Source of the DNA: Stratiolaelaps scimitus
Lineage: Eukaryota; Arthropoda; Arachnida; Mesostigmata; Laelapidae
Length of the DNA stretch: 64,000 nucleotides
Assembly: GCA_019614645.1 (NCBI GenBank)
Contig: JABWDB010000013.1
Location: 5,012,501 to 5,076,500, forward strand
Direction of reading: 5' to 3'
Part shown: in pieces, positions 1-12,689 of the stretch
How the letters are laid out: every line of letters starts with the position of its first letter
Numbering within the stretch: position 1 is the stretch's first letter
Position numbers and translations under genes: made by a program
The notes under the pieces: generated by a model
What the model was told of the DNA's origin: nothing
What the model saw: the letters and a program-made list of their open reading frames with translations, nothing else
Database searches by the model: none

Positions 1-2330
1 TGTCGACCTGCCAATGTGTCACTGCAAGCCACAGCCCGAAGTAAGGCCGAAGCCACAGCCCGTGGTCGAAGCAACTGTCGAGATTCAGGGTTTTAATGGG
101 TGTGGGTATAAGAACTAAGCAGATGCTACAGATCTGCGGCTTAATCTGTGGTCTACCGCATTTAGCCTTATGCTTCGTTTACAAAAGCCATATGCGACTG
201 CCCCTTATTTGATTTTCGCAGGACAAACGAAACAGATGTCGGCCAGGATTCAATACCAGAAGAAAGAATAATCTATAAAAATAAGCACTACTACACGGTT
301 GGGTGACCTCGGTGACAACGCGACGCTATGCAACCACTTGTGCCGGTCGTTACAGCGCCAGCTGTGACAAGAGGTCCGGAAGGCCTCGGCGGCAACAGCA
401 GCAGCAGCAATAGGATCATCAATGTTTATATTTTCTGAGGTTCCGACAGTTGCGGATTTAACAGCGCAGTGCCAACCAGCCAATGGTCGAGGCAATGCGC
501 AATGCAATCACCACCTAAATTTAAGCCCTGGACAATTATTAGTTACGCTTTGAAGAGGGTCGCCCCACATTAACAGCTGCGTCTAACGCGTATGGCTGTG
601 CGCTTGATCGAGTCGTTTGAAGTGACGGCTCGAGACGCTTAATTATATGTAGCATCGGCAATAATTATAGGCCGCCGAGAAACAAGCGAGCTGTTGGACC
701 AACAGAGTGATTTGTTCACGTTTTGTCAAATGGAAGCTATACGATCCTCACGCTCGACATCGACAGATACAAAGAACCTGGCCTGAACGTTGTGACCGGT
801 CAGATCTCACTCTTTATCGTTGGTCATCATCACAGATCGTTGCGCTAATGTCTCATATTGAAACGTTGTTTCAACCGTCGCCGGTGGGATGATACCCGAC
901 AAGAGCGCGGGCGCCCCGTACGGCTTTTCGTTTGGCCTTTATCCCTTGCGTCGAGGAGTACTTCTGAAGATCGCGCAGACTGTGGACGACAACTCACTGA
1001 CCGTCGGCCGGACCCGACAATTCACCGAGACAATTCACCCGGCCAGATCAGCAGAACAGGAGCGATGCTCCCAATCAGTTCAATCTGGCCATCGTTGGCG
1101 GCCTCCATTTACGGCTTTATAATAGCTGTCGCGCTAAAGCGAGAACCGCGTATAGTGGGACACCCTCCTTAACCCTGAAACGTACCCGACCAACTAAGGA
1201 TCCTCGAAGGTCGCGTGTATTAGTCGCCCCATTACAGATCGCTATTTTTTTCTTCTTCAGCTGGCTAGGTAAACGAAATTGCTTAGCGTACAATGCGGAT
1301 AGCAGGCGAACGTGAATTCGAGAAGTACCGTTAGCCAAACGTTGTATCAACAGGAGCTGCTCAGGTGACATTCGATGGGGCGACACCTTGCGGCAGACAG
1401 TCGCTATTTATATTATACTTTCGTCATTTTTACAGATACTTTTGGCATTTAACTGCACAACAATTTTTGACTCACTTTCTAGTGCAATATTTTGCCCCTA
1501 CAAATATTCTGCGATGCTCAGAGAAAATCGGCAGTACCTCCGTCAAAATCATCATTTCAAAGGATTCGCTGACTGTCCAGAACGCCCGAACGACGCAAGC
1601 AGCAGCCGCCTGCGACAACGGCAATCGCTTCAGTTTTCAATGCGCGTCTTCAAGACCTGCCTCTCAACCATCCAAACGTTGGTCACACGATTCAACTCTC
1701 TACCTATCTGCCTTGAATAGTTCCTACACGAGTTGCACGCACAGAGCGCTCTCGCATCCTACGGAGAATTTTATGCCGTCCCCTGCCGCCCCGTGCTATT
1801 CACCGTTCCCACTGCCTGTTCGTGCTTTCACAGCTCTCACTATCGGAGACATGCACATATCGATCCATTTAAACCTTTTAGGACTATAAATCATGTTAAC
1901 GAGATAACGCCAACGTTGTCTCTGCCCATCTTCGAATTGTCCCTGTGCCAATGAGAAGTGCTGGCGTGTCCACGCACGGCGCAGTGCGGCGAGGGTTATC
2001 AGGTGTGGCGACCACACCTCATATGAGACTTGGCTTCTTTTCTAATCGGCCGGAACGAAAAAGAACTATTCCATTTTTCTCTTTCTCTCTCTCTGCCATA
2101 TACAGGCACTGTGGTGTACACCGATATGAGTATACATAGAGATGCAGATCAGACGAAACGCAGCGAAACTCAGGCGCAACGCGTAGCGCAAGTCCGAATT
2201 GTATCGAACGAAGAGTTGTGAATGAACATCACGTAGTTCGACATAATTCACGCTATTCAACTCACTGATAGTAATTGTAGCAGTGTAACAGCAATCGTCA
2301 CGGGGGAATAATGGTGCTTAGCGATCATAT
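1..2330. other. No convincing gene; unique sequence
   Basis: I see no gene here that I can support. The longest open stretch is a plus-strand frame over about 1365-1889. It starts at a non-ATG codon, has no recognisable domain and is of a length expected by chance at this base composition. No tRNA, repeat family or long microsatellite was found. The segment is probably intergenic or intronic. Confidence 0.5.
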
Positions 2331-2349
2331 CAGTGTATATTCGTTTCTA

Positions 2350-2384
2350 CTGTTGTTGTTGCTGCTGCTGCTGTTGCTGCTGTC
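2350..2384. repeat. (TGT/CTG)n imperfect trinucleotide tract
   Basis: A run of alternating TGT and CTG triplets. It is the first of several CTG/CAG-type tracts in the window. Others are near 11036-11075, 18203-18217, 20193-20225 and 36340-36385. None of these lies in a supported coding frame. The related triplet runs inside the 57.8-59.2 kb exon do encode Asn, Ser and Gln stretches. Confidence 0.75.
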
Positions 2385-2601
2385 GCTACCAAAGCTGCCG
2401 CATTCGCCTGCCTAACACGACGCCTATGGCTACTTATTAATTGGTCTGTTGGTAAGGGATATTTGTCGCCGTCACTCGTTTGGCCAAATTGCTCAGGCCA
2501 GTGTAGCTTTGCTCGTCTCGCTTATATACAATACACAGTGGCTTACATACATGGACACACATCGCAGAACATTTGACAAGGAAGCAAGTACGTAGGCTAC
2601 A

Positions 2602-2658
2602 ATGGCCGCGACGTCATTGAGCGTCGCCAATGAGCTGATTGACTCTGCCGACGAGTAA
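2602..2658 (+). CDS. Tiny ORF, possible upstream ORF
   Basis: An 18-codon ATG-to-stop frame (starts MAATSLSVANEL, ends before TAA). The start context is good: A at -3 and G at +4. It lies about 175 bases upstream of the ATG at 2832, which itself opens a coding-like frame. If 2832 is a real start, this could be an upstream ORF in its leader. This is inference from position and start context only, and so short a frame could arise by chance. Confidence 0.15.
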   Translation: MAATSLSVANELIDSADE

Positions 2659-2831
2659 ACATCGTACGAGCGGACGAACGAACGGACGGAACTGGATAGA
2701 CGACCAACAGATTATTGATTTCACTAACATCGACGATCGCAGCAGTAGCACCAGTAGTCGCTGCTGCGGCGGCGGCGCCAGCAGCAGCAACCGATCAGAT
2801 CAGATGATTATCTGATCCACGTATAATTGTT

Positions 2832-2996
2832 ATGACGTCTACGGATGGCGACGATGCGAGCGCCAACGCAGACGTTGCCCGCACCTTCGCCGCCCGGCGT
2901 CTTATGATCGAGGTGAACATGCCGCATGGCAGGCCGCCGCGCGGCAACTATTGCCGCGTCATGTCCATACATATAAACCTACATCGAGCCAGCTAG
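2832..2996 (+). CDS. Candidate first coding exon / small ORF (54 codons)
   Basis: An ATG-initiated frame of 54 codons beginning MTSTDGDDASANADVARTF. Codon third positions are strongly G/C, and the first half is acidic and alanine-rich. At codon 27 (ATC GAG) a GTGAAC sequence follows, which could be a splice donor ending a 27-residue first exon in phase 0. Otherwise the frame runs to TAG at 2994-2996. The base at -3 is G, an acceptable start context. I do not recognise the protein and see no second exon that must join it. The alternative is chance coding-like composition in a GC-rich patch. Confidence 0.3.
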   Translation: MTSTDGDDASANADVARTFAARRLMIEVNMPHGRPPRGNYCRVMSIHINLHRAS

Positions 2997-5645
2997 CCAG
3001 CCATACAGTTGTGGATGTGTATATACCCATTATATACCCTATATACCAACTACAAAGACAAATGCAATTAACAGAGCCAGGCAGGGCCAGCCAGGTCGGC
3101 GGTGATCACGCCTTTATATGTAGTTGTTCTTCAATTTCCTTGACTTTCACAGATCATTCTGTAAGTAGTTGACACTGGTGGTGGCGCATGGCTTCATGAG
3201 CATACACAACGATACAGCAAATGTAATCAGTGGGAGAGCAATTCCGCCGTGGACCACCTAAGGTGGGTCCACGAAAGCGATGAGATTCGTCTATTCTGAT
3301 CAAAAGAAAAAAAAGAAAAATTGAACAATTACTGCACTGAGCGAAAACGATGCATTGTGATTGAGAAATCCTACGATATATAGCTCCGCTGTTGTCATTG
3401 CGTTATTGTCGTAATACTCAATAACACACGTAGGAAGGAAAGGGGTAAATTATCCCTGTTTCTCGGGATATATTACTTCATCGGGCTACGGGGATCTTGC
3501 ATTCTGGTTATTATTATGATCGTTATTATAATAATAATAATAATTATTATTATTATCCACTTACGAAGCATTGCCAAGAACGAAGATCTGCTTTCCCCCT
3601 CAATGTTGTGCCAAACTGCCCGCCGCTTATACATAAGCTTACCAGTTGTACTGTTTTATTTGAAGAAATACTTATCCAATGTGTACGTATCCATTATATA
3701 AACGTGTACCTAAGCGAGGCCTCTACTGACATGGACTTGTATCACTCTTCATGTTTGTCTCTGTCGGGTCCCATGAGTCCGAAATCGAATGGTGAACTAC
3801 TACTCACCAACTCCTGCATTATTCCACTCGCTGCGCTTTATGAAACAACTGACTGATGAAACAAATTTGCCCAAAACGCACAATGCCAAAGTGTCGATTT
3901 CACACGGCTCCCGAATCGAAGCCAACTGGCACAATGCAAAGTAAGCAGCGACTGCCGCAGCAGCATCATCATCGGGTCTGCGTTGTTCCCACATGTTCGC
4001 GTTGTCTTGTTTTTTTTTTCTTTCTAATTTGGTCTCATCTATAAATAATAATGAACCGCAAGCATCACACCAGCCTAACGATTTTATCGATGTGAGGCTG
4101 TAGTTCAAAACGCTCGTCGCTCGCCATCGTTGCCCGACTCCCTCCCCCCCCCCGAAGGTGAAACATATCGCTGAACGGAGACGCGGTGGCGTAGAAGCTG
4201 AAAGCTGAGGCTCGGTTACATTAGACGAAGCTCACGCACACCTGGCCGGCCAGACGCCCTAGACAACCGGCCGCCGCGCGCTGTTCGTCTTCGCTTAACG
4301 GGAACCCGACCAAGCCAGCAGTGACAACTGCACAGAACTACGGCGTGAAGACGGTGCGGGTAGCACGGTAGGCAGCGGCAGCCACGGAACTACTAGAATA
4401 CCGCTACATTCAAAAGTTATTACGATATATCTGATGCAAGCTAACGCTTAGCTAGCTACTTCTGAACGGCTTCCATTATTTGGCAATAGGAATAATGCGG
4501 GCTTGTGTGTGTCGTGTCTGTGAGAGAGACAGAGAAAAAGAGAGAGAGAGAGTCTCTTGTTTGTTTCTTAGCTAATTTTACAGCGTTATCACTTGGAACT
4601 CTTTTATCATTTTTTTTTGCTGGTTGCCGTTGATGCTGCGGCTACTGCTGTCCATGTTGTTGATTTTGCGTTGTATGAAATGTGGTATCATTGTTACGAT
4701 AGCTCGTATTTGGCTCACGGAGCAACTCTGGCAGGTTTGTTTTCGTCGGGTACAGTCGAGGTATGTGCAACATTCAATATTGGCCTCAGTGGGGTCTGAC
4801 CAGGGCATTCTCACTCCGCTTTAGTCTCTGGAGGATGAACACGACGAATTCGGTAAAACCCTCCCCGAATTGTAGCACGCGCCTGAGCATCGATTTCCTT
4901 GCAAACTGGCTCCAATCAACAATTTCGATCACAGAAGTAGCGATAACTCAACAATACCACAATCAACCGAAGCTGAGAATACAGTAGAAGTAGCACACAC
5001 AATCACTTTCATAGGCAGGGCAATTAGAGTGACAGCACACATAGTTGAGACCTGCCTCCAAATTCACTTGAAGACCTGTGAATTCAGTCTTCAGTCTTGA
5101 TTGATACTGTCCAGCTAAACGGTTTCTGCAGCTTCTGCTGCAGTTACCGCGGCTGTTGCTGTCGACCCGGCTGTCAATCACTTTGCTGAAAACCTGCCAT
5201 AATCGTATAGCGGGTCTGTGATGGAAGAGACGACTTTGAACCGTCGCCTAATTTGTCACTGGCGTTGCCCATGTGCGCATGCGATAATGGTAACGGTTTA
5301 ACAACTCGGGCAAGAGTTAGAAAAGGCCAAGCCCTTGAAACACATTACGGTTGAGGCCTTACTATAGATACCTTATTCGTTAGTGTACAACGTGATCATG
5401 GCGTGTAAAAATGTGTGTCCTTCGCGTTGAGTGGAGCGACTGACAACTCAATGCTGCATCCCGGCTAACGCCTAAATATACAAATATAAATCTTGACAAA
5501 ATAATCTCGGAATCCTTCAGGGCCCAACCAATGTGCTACGGATCGCTGAGGGCTTTCGCAATTTAAACCAGTTGCTTCCACGAGGAAGCGTTTTACGTGA
5601 GCTTTAAACGGGCAAGGCTGCGGTACCGTCTGCCACATTCAAATC
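2997..5645. other. Gene-poor stretch with simple-sequence tracts
   Basis: No supportable gene. It holds a symmetrical TAA/TTA tract at 3522-3556, where TAA units switch to TTA units so the strand can fold back on itself. There is also a C-rich run near 4144-4154, a GA tract near 4525-4551, and short T and A homopolymers. The rest is unique sequence without recognisable features. Confidence 0.55.
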
Positions 5646-5668
5646 TATATATATATATATATATATAT
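5646..5668. repeat. (TA)n microsatellite
   Basis: An uninterrupted TA dinucleotide tract of about 23 bases, one of roughly 30 such tracts in the window. Confidence 0.95.
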
Positions 5669-6860
5669 CACTATGTTGTCATACCACTGTGACCTCTTTG
5701 CGATGTCGTTTCTTATGGCTTCGAAGAGCGTCTCGCCCTCTCGCTCTCTTGGAAGCCCTATAAAGTCTCTAGTCTGTCGAAATAGATAACGAACGAATTG
5801 AAGAAGAGTAATATTTATTGCTGCCTCCGTCCAAATTGAATTATTAAGCTGCTATCGGCAGCTTGCTGATATTGGCTTTAGCTAATAGTGAAAATCAGAG
5901 ACAGAGAGAGAGAGAGAGAGGGATGCCTGTTTAATGAATAGTTGCAGCAGTAAGAACGAGGTTAAGGTCTCGTAGATAATTCTGTAAATGATTCTGATTA
6001 TAGATGTTATATATATAGATTTTTTTTTTCAGACAATACTTAGCGCGCTGAGCACACTTTGTCAAAATGTGTTGTACGGACTCAAACCTTTAGGTAGAAT
6101 ATTTTTGCGAACTGTTTTCCGCCTACTGAGTATCCATTAGTGGATCGGATTCGTTATGGAATAAAGCAACTTACCTGCAATGAACGAAATTAAGATGGAA
6201 ATTAGTAACTTGCATTTTTATTTTGTGTCATTGAAGCTTACCGAAACAAACCTATTTTACACAAATGACTAATATATAGTCGATAACGATACCTGCACCG
6301 TTTTTCTTTCTTTGCACAGTATACATATATATATATATATAGAGGCTATTAATAGTTAGTGTTCTGTTGTTGCTTGCGGGTCATATAATTATACCTTACA
6401 CTTCCCAGAGAGAGATTAAATTCGAAGGTCCGAATGCCCTATTATAAAATTAGGCTCACTCGTAAATGACAGAGGTCCTATCGAAGGTTATAATATCTGA
6501 TCACATCTAATCGTCATTACTCTTCAGTGATCGCGGCCTAGTCCGCTATACTTGATTACTGTTGGGCGACACGCCGATGTCTGCAACCAGTTCTCGGCAT
6601 GGGTCAGACTATTGCTTTTGTATCTATATCGTTCACTGTCAGTCGTCGTTGACAAATTGCTTAACAGTCCTTTCGTGTGACATGACATCGCCGACTCGCT
6701 AGAGACATGGCTCTGGCTGTATGTCTCCCCTAACATTTACCAGTGAATCCTAACTGAATACTAGCAACTAACAATTCAGCGCGTATAGACGAAAAACGAA
6801 TATCAAATGCAAAAACGGGAATAAATAGCACACGCAAGTAATTAACAAACTGCCGAGAGA

Positions 6861-6905
<45 letters not shown>

Positions 6906-7559
6906 GAGATGGAGATCTCTAGGCGACCGATGGGTTCATTGGCCACATCCACCGCCCCCATCCCTGACATTCGGGTGCATAATAACAAATCTGACACCCA
7001 GGACACTTGTGCATTTCATCGATAGGCGCTGCTGGCTATTGACACCGAACGGAAACAGCGGCTCGATGTCGACGAAGGCAACGCTCACAAACATAACGGC
7101 TAATCGGCTGCATTGACCGAATCGAAATATGTATACGATATATTGAACGCATAGCAGGTAACGCCACAACAGAACAGCAACCGGCACGCTGTGGCCGTGC
7201 TGTCCGTTCGTCCATGACGCGTGAGGTCGTGTTTCGTTTTATTTCCGATATCGATGTTCTCTCGACGCCTACCGACTACAGGAGGAGGAGGACCAGCGGG
7301 GAAATTGAGAGAAAAATACCCCTACGCCACCCTTGGCTTGGCTAGCGCTGACAAGGCGCAAGTGTAGGCTGGCGAATGACAACATGTGACTGTGGTGTCG
7401 CTGGCGAGCCAGCGACCGTGACAACCCGGTCGGCGTAGGATCGTCATCAATGCTATTGTGCTATATTATCGTTCATGAGCATTTTTATCGTTGTGTTATC
7501 GTCCCGTTGGGTCTGGCTCATTTGTCATTTGATCGTCTCTCCGCACAGAAGCACAGGTC
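5669..7559. other. Gene-poor stretch; GA and TA tracts
   Basis: No supportable gene. It contains GA runs near 5897-5921 and 6864-6900 and a TA run at 6325-6341. Open frames are short, and none has splice signals or a recognisable domain. Probably intron or spacer. Confidence 0.55.
6864..6900. repeat. (GA)n microsatellite
   Basis: A near-perfect GA dinucleotide tract of about 37 bases. Purine-only on the plus strand. Confidence 0.95.
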
Positions 7560-7955
7560 TCATGCAGGTATCGAATCGTACACACACACACGCACACCCA
7601 CCCACGCAGATATGTTTCGTTGTTCTATGGATTCAGTGTGGCTGGACGATTGTGATTGTTCCTGCTGTGCTGAAGTGGCTGCTCTCGGATAAAACGAGTT
7701 GTCGCCCTGCCCCGGCAAGGAAGAGCAACTGATGTTCAATGTCATACGGTGTTGTTGTTGCTGCTTGGGGTTAGGTCGACTCGGCCACGAGGAACCGCAG
7801 CTAATGACGAGAGAAAACGCTGACGTGAGACGAGCTAGCAAACGCAGACCTTCCCAAACATTCGGTCGAAGGGTCGGTGCAAGCGTTGCGTACGTTGCTG
7901 AACCCGGCCCAACTAGCTGCAGCAACAGTAGTAGTCTGGGACAGGATAGGAACAT
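7560..7955 (-). CDS. Hypothetical ORF with signal-peptide-like N-terminus
   Basis: A minus-strand ATG frame of 131 codons. It opens with MFLSCPRLLLLLQLVGPGSA, which has the shape of a secretory signal peptide: a leucine core, then small residues before a possible cleavage site. A Gln run lies near residue 68 and a Ser/Gln-rich region follows. I recognise no domain. The start context is poor (C at -3), and the C-terminal codons run through a GT-repeat patch, which argues against a conserved protein. Chance is a serious alternative. Confidence 0.15.
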   Translation of the reverse strand: MFLSCPRLLLLLQLVGPGSATYATLAPTLRPNVWEGLRLLARLTSAFSLVISCGSSWPSRPNPKQQQQHRMTLNISCSSLPGQGDNSFYPRAATSAQQEQSQSSSHTESIEQRNISAWVGVRVCVYDSIPA

Positions 7956-8679
7956 AAGGGCCAATGGGAAATGGATGAAATGAACTCCCTAAGCAGGGTT
8001 TGGGAACGACATGAACTGCTGACCCAGCTCCTCTCTCCCCTGGTCGAACCTCTCTTTCTCTAGCCATTGTCAACCAATCAACGAAATATAATTAAGCAAA
8101 GGACCACCTGTATATGATATATGCTGCTAACGGGATCACCATTCCTATCGGTATGTGTCGACCATATCGACCAGTGTGAGAGCTAAAAGAGATTCATGGT
8201 CGTTCATGCATAACGTGTATCAGGTAATAATAGATATCGTGCTTACATGGCTAACCTCGGCCACGGGCATTGCCGATACTGAATTTCGATTTCTGATAGT
8301 CATGACGATAATGATATAATCATAATAATAACAACAACAATAACGAGAATATTCATATGGCACTGCGGTGACACGATACACTGTCAGAAATATGCATAAC
8401 AAATTTGTTTCCTTTACTGACAGTATTTTCATTATCCGCATTGCTATTCCGGTGTAGAATCACAGAGAGGAAGAGAGAGACAGAGAGAGAGAAGCAGTGG
8501 GAGATGTGGAGGAAATTGCAGGGGACACTATCGAAGATCGTCACAATTTATTCTGGACTGACACATTATGGTGATGCCTTTGATGTCGAGCTCACATTTT
8601 GGCCGACATTGGGTCCCGACGACAACAAAAAGAGACCTTTCGAAGTATCACCAACTACAACAATTGCTGCTGCTATGGC

Positions 8680-8714
<35 letters not shown>

Positions 8715-9543
8715 GATCTTGTTCCATATGTTGTTCAGATGTTATTCCTATGAGGGAATAGTTTCGACTATTAGCTGTCTGAGATCCTGTACATAATCAG
8801 AAAAATTAGGACCAATTCGAACCGCTTCGATGGTTATTATTCTATTTTAAATTTATTTAATTCTATTCTTTTAAATACATTTCCCCTGCCATGAAACATT
8901 CGTACATGCAGTTTGTACGTTCATCATCCAACACCCGCTTCGTATTTCATACATCGACTACGCTAGGCCGAATCATTTTCGTTCAACAACCAGAGAGCGA
9001 AAGAGAGAGAGAGACCGCTCATCATTGCATATCCCTTCGGGGAGAAGGCCGCAACTTGGTACAGTCGCGATGATTCATGATACGTGTGTGTCACGCTAAT
9101 CAACGCTCCACCTGATCTCTCAACGTTTGGCTGTTTCGACAAAACGGCAATGATTATATAATCCCAAGACAACATACAAGTCGCGTCCACTTTAGTGTCA
9201 GTTTGTCCAAATGACGGCATTTGCGTGTTAGCACAGCATTAACTTGAATTTGTTCATTGATTCGGTCTCTTTTGCTTTTGTGCTTTCTATCCTAGCGCAA
9301 TCGTTCATGGCCACGTGCATAGATGCCGGCCATTGTACCACTTGTGTTGCTACTACTGCTGCGGCTACTGGTCCAATTGGATTGTCGTGCTGAGCGACTT
9401 TGTCTTTCCGGAGCCATGCCGGACTTTCGGTGCGGCTTAAGAAAACGAAGCTCGATAGTGAGCTTCCATTGCTGAGGTGGTCCTCAAGTAGTCACCAGTA
9501 CGGCAGATAGCTGCGATTAGCATCCGGCCGCAATCGCTTGCAG
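7956..9543. other. Gene-poor stretch; GA and TA tracts
   Basis: No supportable gene. It includes a GA-rich patch at 8465-8492 and a (TA)n tract at 8681-8712. Open frames crossing the TA tract give Ile-Tyr repeats and are artefacts. An AT-rich patch lies at 8830-8880. Confidence 0.5.
8681..8712. repeat. (TA)n microsatellite
   Basis: An uninterrupted TA tract of about 31 bases preceded by CTGCTGCTATGGCG. Confidence 0.95.
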
Positions 9544-9776
9544 TTACGCATTATCTAGTACTATGTATATGATCATCTCTAATTCCCGCAATCCGCCATC
9601 CCATAGTATCACCATGGCCGTCGCCGCCGCCGCCACAATCCCGACGGATGCCAACCCCATAGATGAATATCCTGTTAAACCCTTCATGAGCGCATCGAAC
9701 CGTCGGGACACATGCGCCTCTTCTGCTAGCGGACTTTCGCCAGCGTCTTCCGCGAACTTTCGAAACCTTCGCTCAC

Positions 9777-10020
9777 CACCGTTCGTCGTCGTCGTCGGCA
9801 ACGCAACCCAACGCAATGCCGACGCTGGATGGCCAGCCATCCAGCTGGAAAGCGGCAGCTCACAGAAGGAAAAGTCGGCATCGAGCCCAGCACGCGTTGG
9901 GTTCCCGTTGTGTCCAGAGTGAGGAAGCAATTCTCGCAGTAAATCTCTTCTATTTCGTCCATTGGCTCGTTCTGCCATCGCAGAAGTCGTCGGGTTTGCG
10001 CCCGCCGAATTCGATCCGCC
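9777..10020 (-). CDS. Candidate internal exon (unknown protein)
   Basis: On the minus strand a pyrimidine-rich acceptor ending CTCCCGCAG (complement of 10021-10029) is followed by 244 bases that are open in more than one frame. They end at a GTGAGC donor (complement of 9771-9776). The most coding-like frame includes MAERANGRNRRDLLRELLPH and then a Leu/Ser/Trp-rich stretch, with many G/C third positions and a well-placed ATG (G at -3 and +4). If the donor is not used, that frame continues to 9544 and ends in a hydrophobic, membrane-like segment (GLASVGIVAAAATAMVILW), giving 144 codons from the ATG. I do not recognise either version. Several frames on both strands are open here because stop codons are rare in this GC-rich patch, so the call is tentative. 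Confidence 0.3.
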
Positions 10021-12347
10021 CTGCGGGAGATTAAATAATGTCTACCCGTCGCATCCGCCCGTGCATCCCATCGACTCCCATCGACTCGTGCTGCTCGACG
10101 TATTCGAAATTGTCGACGACGCTGATGCTGGCCTAGTGTCCGTCCACGCTGACTACCGCTATACGGGTTCTCGTTGAGGCCTGCCGCTAGCCGATGTCAA
10201 TAGAACACCGAGTGTAGTGTACTCCAAAGACCTAGTTGTACTTCAGTACTTCGATGGCCACGAGTGAGAGAGAGAGAGAGAGACAGAGAGAGATTTGGGA
10301 GGGTCGCCGACGAACAGACCGAGCGACAGGAACACCGGTCCAACTGATAGATGGAGGACCCACGCCTCGATCAATAAATAGCAGCACACTTGATATGGTC
10401 GATACCAATCATAATAATAGTGATAGTAATAATCATAAGAGATAATCAACTGCCGCCATCATCGTCATTAGCATCATCAGCATGATCATCATGCGCTATC
10501 GCATCGCGTCTTTTGCAGCTATTCATAATAGCGTAATTGATTTTTTATTTTCTTTTGCGCTGTATTTAAACAGCGGTTCATCGACGGGAACAAGTTCGCC
10601 GCCGCCGCCGCCGCCAACCGAATCGAATCCGAGGGTCGCTCAGCCGCGCAGACCGAAACGAAGACAGAAGGCCGAAGGGAAGCATATCGCAATTTTTATA
10701 AACTGCAGCAGGGCCAGAACGGCGGCGGTGGCGGCGGCGTTCGCGACGATGAGAAGAATTATGGAAGCGATGGAAGCCGCGAGGAAATCCCGGCTCCTCC
10801 GTAGACCGATCGATCGGACAAACTGTTGGACACAGAGACAAAATGCGCAGACTCAGAAAGCGAGAGAGAGATAGCAAGAGACAGAGAGAGACATAGCAAG
10901 CCAGTGATGGCGACGACGGAGCCGCGGCTGAAACAACTCCGTTCCGAAGCCGTGGATGAATAACAGATGCATCAAATTGATACATCTCTCTGACCTCTGC
11001 AAATGAGCGTTGTCGCGGTTGCTGAGCATCCGTCGCTGCTGCTGCTGCTCCTCCTCCTGCTGTCGTTGTTGCTGTTGTTTTGTGGCGCTTTTTTTTTTTG
11101 TATGTTGTTGCCGTAGTCCTCATTTGCCGCTTCGCGTTTCTGCGCTCTGATGACCGTCTGAGCGTCTGATTTCTACGAATTCGTTCTGTTATTTCCTCTG
11201 TTTTGCATAGCACGGTAATGAGAGAGAGAAGGGAAGGTCAGTGTGGGTTCAGCGCGTTCGTTGCGAGTGGATTTGTCGGTCAGTGGAAGGGGCGGGCAGT
11301 AACCGAACCGGGGCGAGCAGTTTTTCTGCTTCTTTGAATGATTTTCATTAGATTCGATTTTCAGCGACGAAAGCAGTCGCGACTCTCTCGTCGAGACGAT
11401 AGCATAAAAGCCATATGGTATTATTAATGAATTACTGCTCGTGTATAGCCTCCATTTTCATCGCGGACAAAATCAACACATGAAACAAAATAAGGATCTA
11501 TCACCTACTTGTGCTCTTTACCTCGGTGTATTTAGATATTGTAGTTAGATGGCATGGCATGGCGCGACGATTGTAGCATGAGATCTGTGATAGCTGATCG
11601 AGATATATATATATATATATATTGTTATAATCAATGACACTTTAAGGGCGACTAAAACGAATTCACCCAGTATCACACTTATTATTAACAAAACACGACT
11701 ATTTCTTGTTTTAACCAACGAAGTGCACTTGTTTCTGATTGCTGTACGACACATTTGTAGCATGAGCACTCTAACAGGAGCGGCAGAAGCCTAAAAACCG
11801 AGCTGACGGGAGAGAGCTGCTTGACGATTGTTGTCCGAGCAACGTGACCTCTTGTGAGTGTGTGAAGTCACTGTCCGCTTCGTACTTCGTCGAGTGAGAA
11901 CGTCCATAGAGACATCAGCCAATGCTAGTTTGTTCTCACCGAATGTAGGCGGGACGAATTGCTTTAGATACATATGTATATTCGTGCAATTAATGGTACA
12001 ATTGCTAATTAATGGTAGAATGTATATCTTCAACATTCTCGATCGGATTTTCCGTGACCCAGCATTTTCACCTACGGCGGCGTGCTGCCCTGCAGAAATC
12101 TCGTAAGACGAACGGCGAATATCCACCACGCGAAATAAATTCCGACCGGCGTGTCACCGTCGAACACATGCTGTCTTCAATAGTTCTTCCCACCCCCAGC
12201 CCGTTTGTCAGTTCTCCTAGCTCAATGAGTGATGAAGCTAAATGATAGAACATGCGTAACAGCGGCAGAACAATGAGACCGGCACTCGTCTGTAACATTG
12301 GGAGTGGTCTCGATTTCGCAATTTGATTAACCCACCGCTACCGGCAA
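10021..12347. other. Gene-poor stretch; GA, GCC, CTG and TA tracts
   Basis: No supportable gene. It holds a GA tract near 10265-10293, a CCG/GCC run near 10598-10614, CTG/CTC-rich sequence at 11036-11075 followed by a T homopolymer, and (TA)n at 11603-11622. The long minus-strand open frame over 10578-11213 consists of low-complexity Arg, Ala and Ser/Leu runs produced by these tracts, and I do not accept it as a gene. Confidence 0.5.
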
Positions 12348-12689
12348 TTGTAGGTGCGGGTTACCCGTGAACGACTGAATGCCCTCATTCGCATTTCACC
12401 GCAAAGTACTATAAATACAGGGTGGGTAGCTCGACATCAGGCCGACGTCAGTATACAAGCAGATACGCACGAGTGTATAATATTGAAAATGTATGCGAAA
12501 AATATTGAAATTCATTATTTTACCCATGTACGAGGATTGGACAAGGATGCAGTGAATGAGGCTGGCCTGTCGTACGCACTTGCGTGTGACTTATTGCTGC
12601 GCGTCTATACTGGTCGAGTTGTTACGCTCGGTGTAGTGGAGGCAAGTCGAGCAATTCAACTAGGACGTCCGTTTCAATTCAGTCTGTGA
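12348..12689 (+). CDS. Weak hypothetical open frame
   Basis: A plus-strand frame of about 111 codons without strongly biased composition. It opens just after a TTGTAG that could serve as an acceptor (ends 12353). The first in-frame ATG is at 12489, which leaves 66 codons. The peptide is of mixed composition (for example HVRGLDKDAVNEAGLSYALA) and not low-complexity. No donor was found and no family is recognised. It is listed only because nothing else explains this stretch. Chance is likely. Confidence 0.12.

Noticed and set aside
1365..1889. 174-codon plus-strand open frame
   Set aside because: Non-ATG start, no domain, no splice support, and a length expected a few times by chance in 128 kb of strand sequence.
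3522..3556. TAA/TTA self-complementary tract as a possible origin or hairpin element
   Set aside because: Simple slippage of AT trinucleotides is sufficient. No flanking element structure.
8405..8761. Frames with Ile-Tyr repeats (here and at many other TA tracts)
   Set aside because: Translations of (TA)n microsatellites. TA repeats lack stops in some frames and so lengthen chance ORFs.
10578..11213. 211-codon minus-strand open frame
   Set aside because: Made of Arg, Ala, Thr and Ser/Leu runs produced by GCC, CTG, GA and T/A tracts. No domain, and the opposite strand is open as well.
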